60,468 bases of DNA from Zelonia costaricensis (taxonomy: Eukaryota > Euglenozoa > Kinetoplastea > Trypanosomatida > Trypanosomatidae): positions 1-60,468 of the forward strand of contig JASAOO010003431.1 in assembly GCA_030849075.1 (NCBI GenBank), written 5' to 3'. Each line of letters begins with the position of its first letter. Position 1 is the stretch's first letter. A program made the translations under genes and the position numbers. Shown here piece by piece: positions 58,623 through 60,468 of the stretch. Below the pieces are notes generated by a model. It made no database searches. It worked only from the letters and a program-made list of their open reading frames with translations, and was not told the origin of the DNA.

Positions 58623-59261
58623 ATGAACGTCTTCAAGCTGGTGCTCTCGCTCTGCCTCGTCGCCCTCGTGGCGACGACGTGCGTGGCGCAGGTCGCGCAG
58701 GAGGCGGAGATGAACCCGCAGCCGCTGCTCTTCGTGTCCAAGACGGCGTCGAGCGACGACATCGTGCTCGGCTCCTCTGTCGAGATCGTTGTGACGGTGA
58801 CCAACTACGGCCAGAGCCCCGCCTTCGACGTGCAGGTGTCCGACCTGCTGGGCGACGGCACTCTCAAGAGCCTGTCCATCGCCTCCCTCCCGTACGGCGC
58901 CTCCGAGACGCTGCGCTACACCGTCACGCCGCGCGCGCTGGGTAACTATCCCGTCTCGGTGGCCGAGGTGACGTACAACCTGGAGCAGGGCAACCCGGCG
59001 ACGTCCCGCAAGGCGCTCAGCAACCTCGTCCGCGAGGGCGAGGCCTACTACCTCGGCGACTCCGTCGACGACGAGAGCTTCCGCGGCGTCATCTCCGTCC
59101 TTACGCGCGACCGCTACGACCGCCTGCACGCCCGCTACATCAAGGAGTCGACGGCGTACATCTTCCTCGGCGCCATCCCGGCCCTCTTCCCGTACGTCCT
59201 GTACCGCGTGAAGCAGAGCGAGGTCGACGCGCTGCTCCGTCGCGGCAAGGTCAGCAAGTAA
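58623..59261 (+). CDS. SSR2: Translocon-associated protein beta (TRAP-beta)
   Basis: This encodes 212 residues. A cleavable signal peptide occupies residues 1-22 (MNVFKLVLSLCLVALVATTC), a lumenal immunoglobulin-like domain about 30-140, and a membrane helix about 176-195 (AYIFLGAIPALFPYVLYRV), with a short basic cytosolic tail. In the lumenal domain VLGSSVEIVVTVTNYGQSPA followed by FDV matches the TRAP-beta signature of a 'V-x-V-x-N-x-G-x-S-x-A-x-D-V' strand pair. TRAP binds the Sec61 translocon in the ER and helps translocate and fold a subset of secretory proteins. The tail lacks a KKxx retrieval signal. The start at 58623 is fixed by the signal peptide. Confidence 0.85.
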   Translation: MNVFKLVLSLCLVALVATTCVAQVAQEAEMNPQPLLFVSKTASSDDIVLGSSVEIVVTVTNYGQSPAFDVQVSDLLGDGTLKSLSIASLPYGASETLRYTVTPRALGNYPVSVAEVTYNLEQGNPATSRKALSNLVREGEAYYLGDSVDDESFRGVISVLTRDRYDRLHARYIKESTAYIFLGAIPALFPYVLYRVKQSEVDALLRRGKVSK

Positions 59262-60468
59262 GCCCCCCCCCCCTGCTTCGCCCCTCTCGCGCACCCTCCT
59301 GACTCTTTCTTCCTCCTCTCTCCGCGCTTGGGTGCGCCACCAGCGCTCCTCCCCCCTTCTTCTGGTACCGCGTTGAACGTGATGAAGCACGCGCTGAAGG
59401 GTGTGAAGCATCAGTGAGTTGGGCTGCGACGATAGCCGCGTTGGAGGTGCACTGCGAATTTGGGGAGCGCTGATGTGACAAGGCACGGGCGGGGGACGGG
59501 GGCGACGCACAGGAGGAGGAAACGAAAAAAAAGGAAAAGCCGAAACGAGCGGGGGAGGGGGTGTGGGCGAATCTGTTTGGGCTTCTATTGACAGTCTCCT
59601 CGTCCTGCGCCCCGGCCCCCGTTTTTTTTCTCTTTTTGTTTTTGTACGTCCCCTGTTCGCGCTTGTCCCGCTCTGGTGACGCTGTCGCACCATCGCAAAC
59701 CCCCTCTCTCCTTGCCGCCCTGGCTCGGCTGTCGCGCTGACCGTCGTCTCGTGGCTGTGCTGGCGTGGTGAGCGGGGAGCTGCGCTTCTGCCCGGCCTTC
59801 CGCTCACAAGCTGGTTCCATTTTCCACTCCGTGGCATGCGTGGCGCACGCGTGCGGGCCAAATCGGTGTTCATTGTGACTTGATGTGTGGTGAGTGTCGT
59901 CGCGGTTGCTGTTGTTGTTGTGTAAACACTCCCTTTTTTTTTACTCTAACAAGAAGAAAGAATCTGCGCATCTGTGCGTGCGCACGAGGAAGTTGAGTCA
60001 GTAGTCAACCACCCCCCAAAAAGAACAACAACGAAGAACAGCGGCAACTGCGGGACGTTGAGCTTCACTCGGAGGGAGGGTTGCAGTGAAGGCACGAGAC
60101 GAGGAGGGAATCAACGGAGGTTTGCCTCGGCGACTGTGCCGACTCTATACATGTTCGGTCCAAGCTGTGTGGACGTGCAGAGATGAAAGGGAGGAGGGCG
60201 GAGTGTTGCGCGCTCCACTCGCCCTTCGATTTCTGCCCGGATGTCACCTGAGCCGAGGAGGGTACCGCGCCTTGCGCGCGAAATGGAGCGCGCTGGCAGC
60301 CGCTCTCGCGGTTGTTTCATGAGTAGCTGTTGCACTCTTGCCTCCTCCACGCGGGCAGCGCAGCTGAAACAGTTTTTACCGTGGACGTGAAGCGCTTCAC
60401 GTCAACACCCAGCACCCACCCAGCTATCTGAATGCAGTCGCCCCCCCCCCGCTCTTTCTCTTTCTCTG
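59262..60468. other. Intergenic at the right edge
   Basis: No supported gene in 1.2 kb. C-runs occur at 59263-59272 and 60441-60450. A T-run at 59934-59942 is followed by ACTCTAACAAG and could be a splice tract, but no convincing gene start follows within the window. The next gene of the rightward cluster should lie beyond the edge. Confidence 0.55.

Overview
The window looks like a stretch of a trypanosomatid nuclear chromosome, most likely from the Leishmaniinae (Leishmania or a close relative). The evidence is: GC-rich intronless genes; two long one-strand gene clusters; polypyrimidine/AG trans-splice signals upstream of genes instead of individual promoters; short 'MLRR'-type mitochondrial leaders; and a soluble 434-residue HMG-CoA reductase without the membrane domain. 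From memory, the gene content and order (MORN1, RAD23, DEAH helicase, GluRS, HMGR) match Leishmania chromosome 30 and T. brucei chromosome 6. I could not check this.

Layout. Positions 1-35,269 hold a leftward (minus-strand) cluster of 11 genes. In transcription order from right to left they are: glutamyl-tRNA synthetase, a DHX37/Dhr1-type DEAH helicase, an ankyrin/coiled-coil protein, a small two-TM protein, a membrane-anchored PPP-type phosphatase, a 1,076-residue conserved hypothetical, RAD23, a cationic amino-acid transporter, the 15-repeat MORN1 protein, a BAR-domain protein, and a 413-residue protein with a threefold repeated motif. Positions 35,270-38,995 form a divergent strand-switch region, the presumed start of transcription in both directions. 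Positions 38,996-60,468 hold a rightward cluster of 10 genes: two small mitochondrial proteins with similar N-termini, a 414-residue probable mitochondrial protein, an FKBP15-like WH1/FKBP/coiled-coil protein, ribosomal protein eS26, HMG-CoA reductase, a small RRM protein, an MNS1 orthologue, a 317-residue helical protein and TRAP-beta.

How the genes relate. As usual in trypanosomatids, neighbours are not a functional operon; they share polycistronic transcription and are separated by trans-splicing and polyadenylation. Themes that recur are cytoskeleton and flagellum (MORN1, MNS1, FKBP15-like, perhaps the 413- and 1,076-residue proteins), translation and ribosome biogenesis (GluRS, DHX37, eS26), mitochondrion (HMGR, small MLRR proteins, the 414-residue protein) and secretory or membrane functions (TRAP-beta, phosphatase, transporter).

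The least explained parts are a 6.5-kb gene-free interval (5,357-11,854) holding a hairpin-rich 67-bp tandem repeat, the possible dual-start arrangement of GluRS, and a largely strand-consistent placement of CA repeats before genes and TG repeats after them. I saw no convincing tRNA, rRNA, CRISPR or intact transposon.
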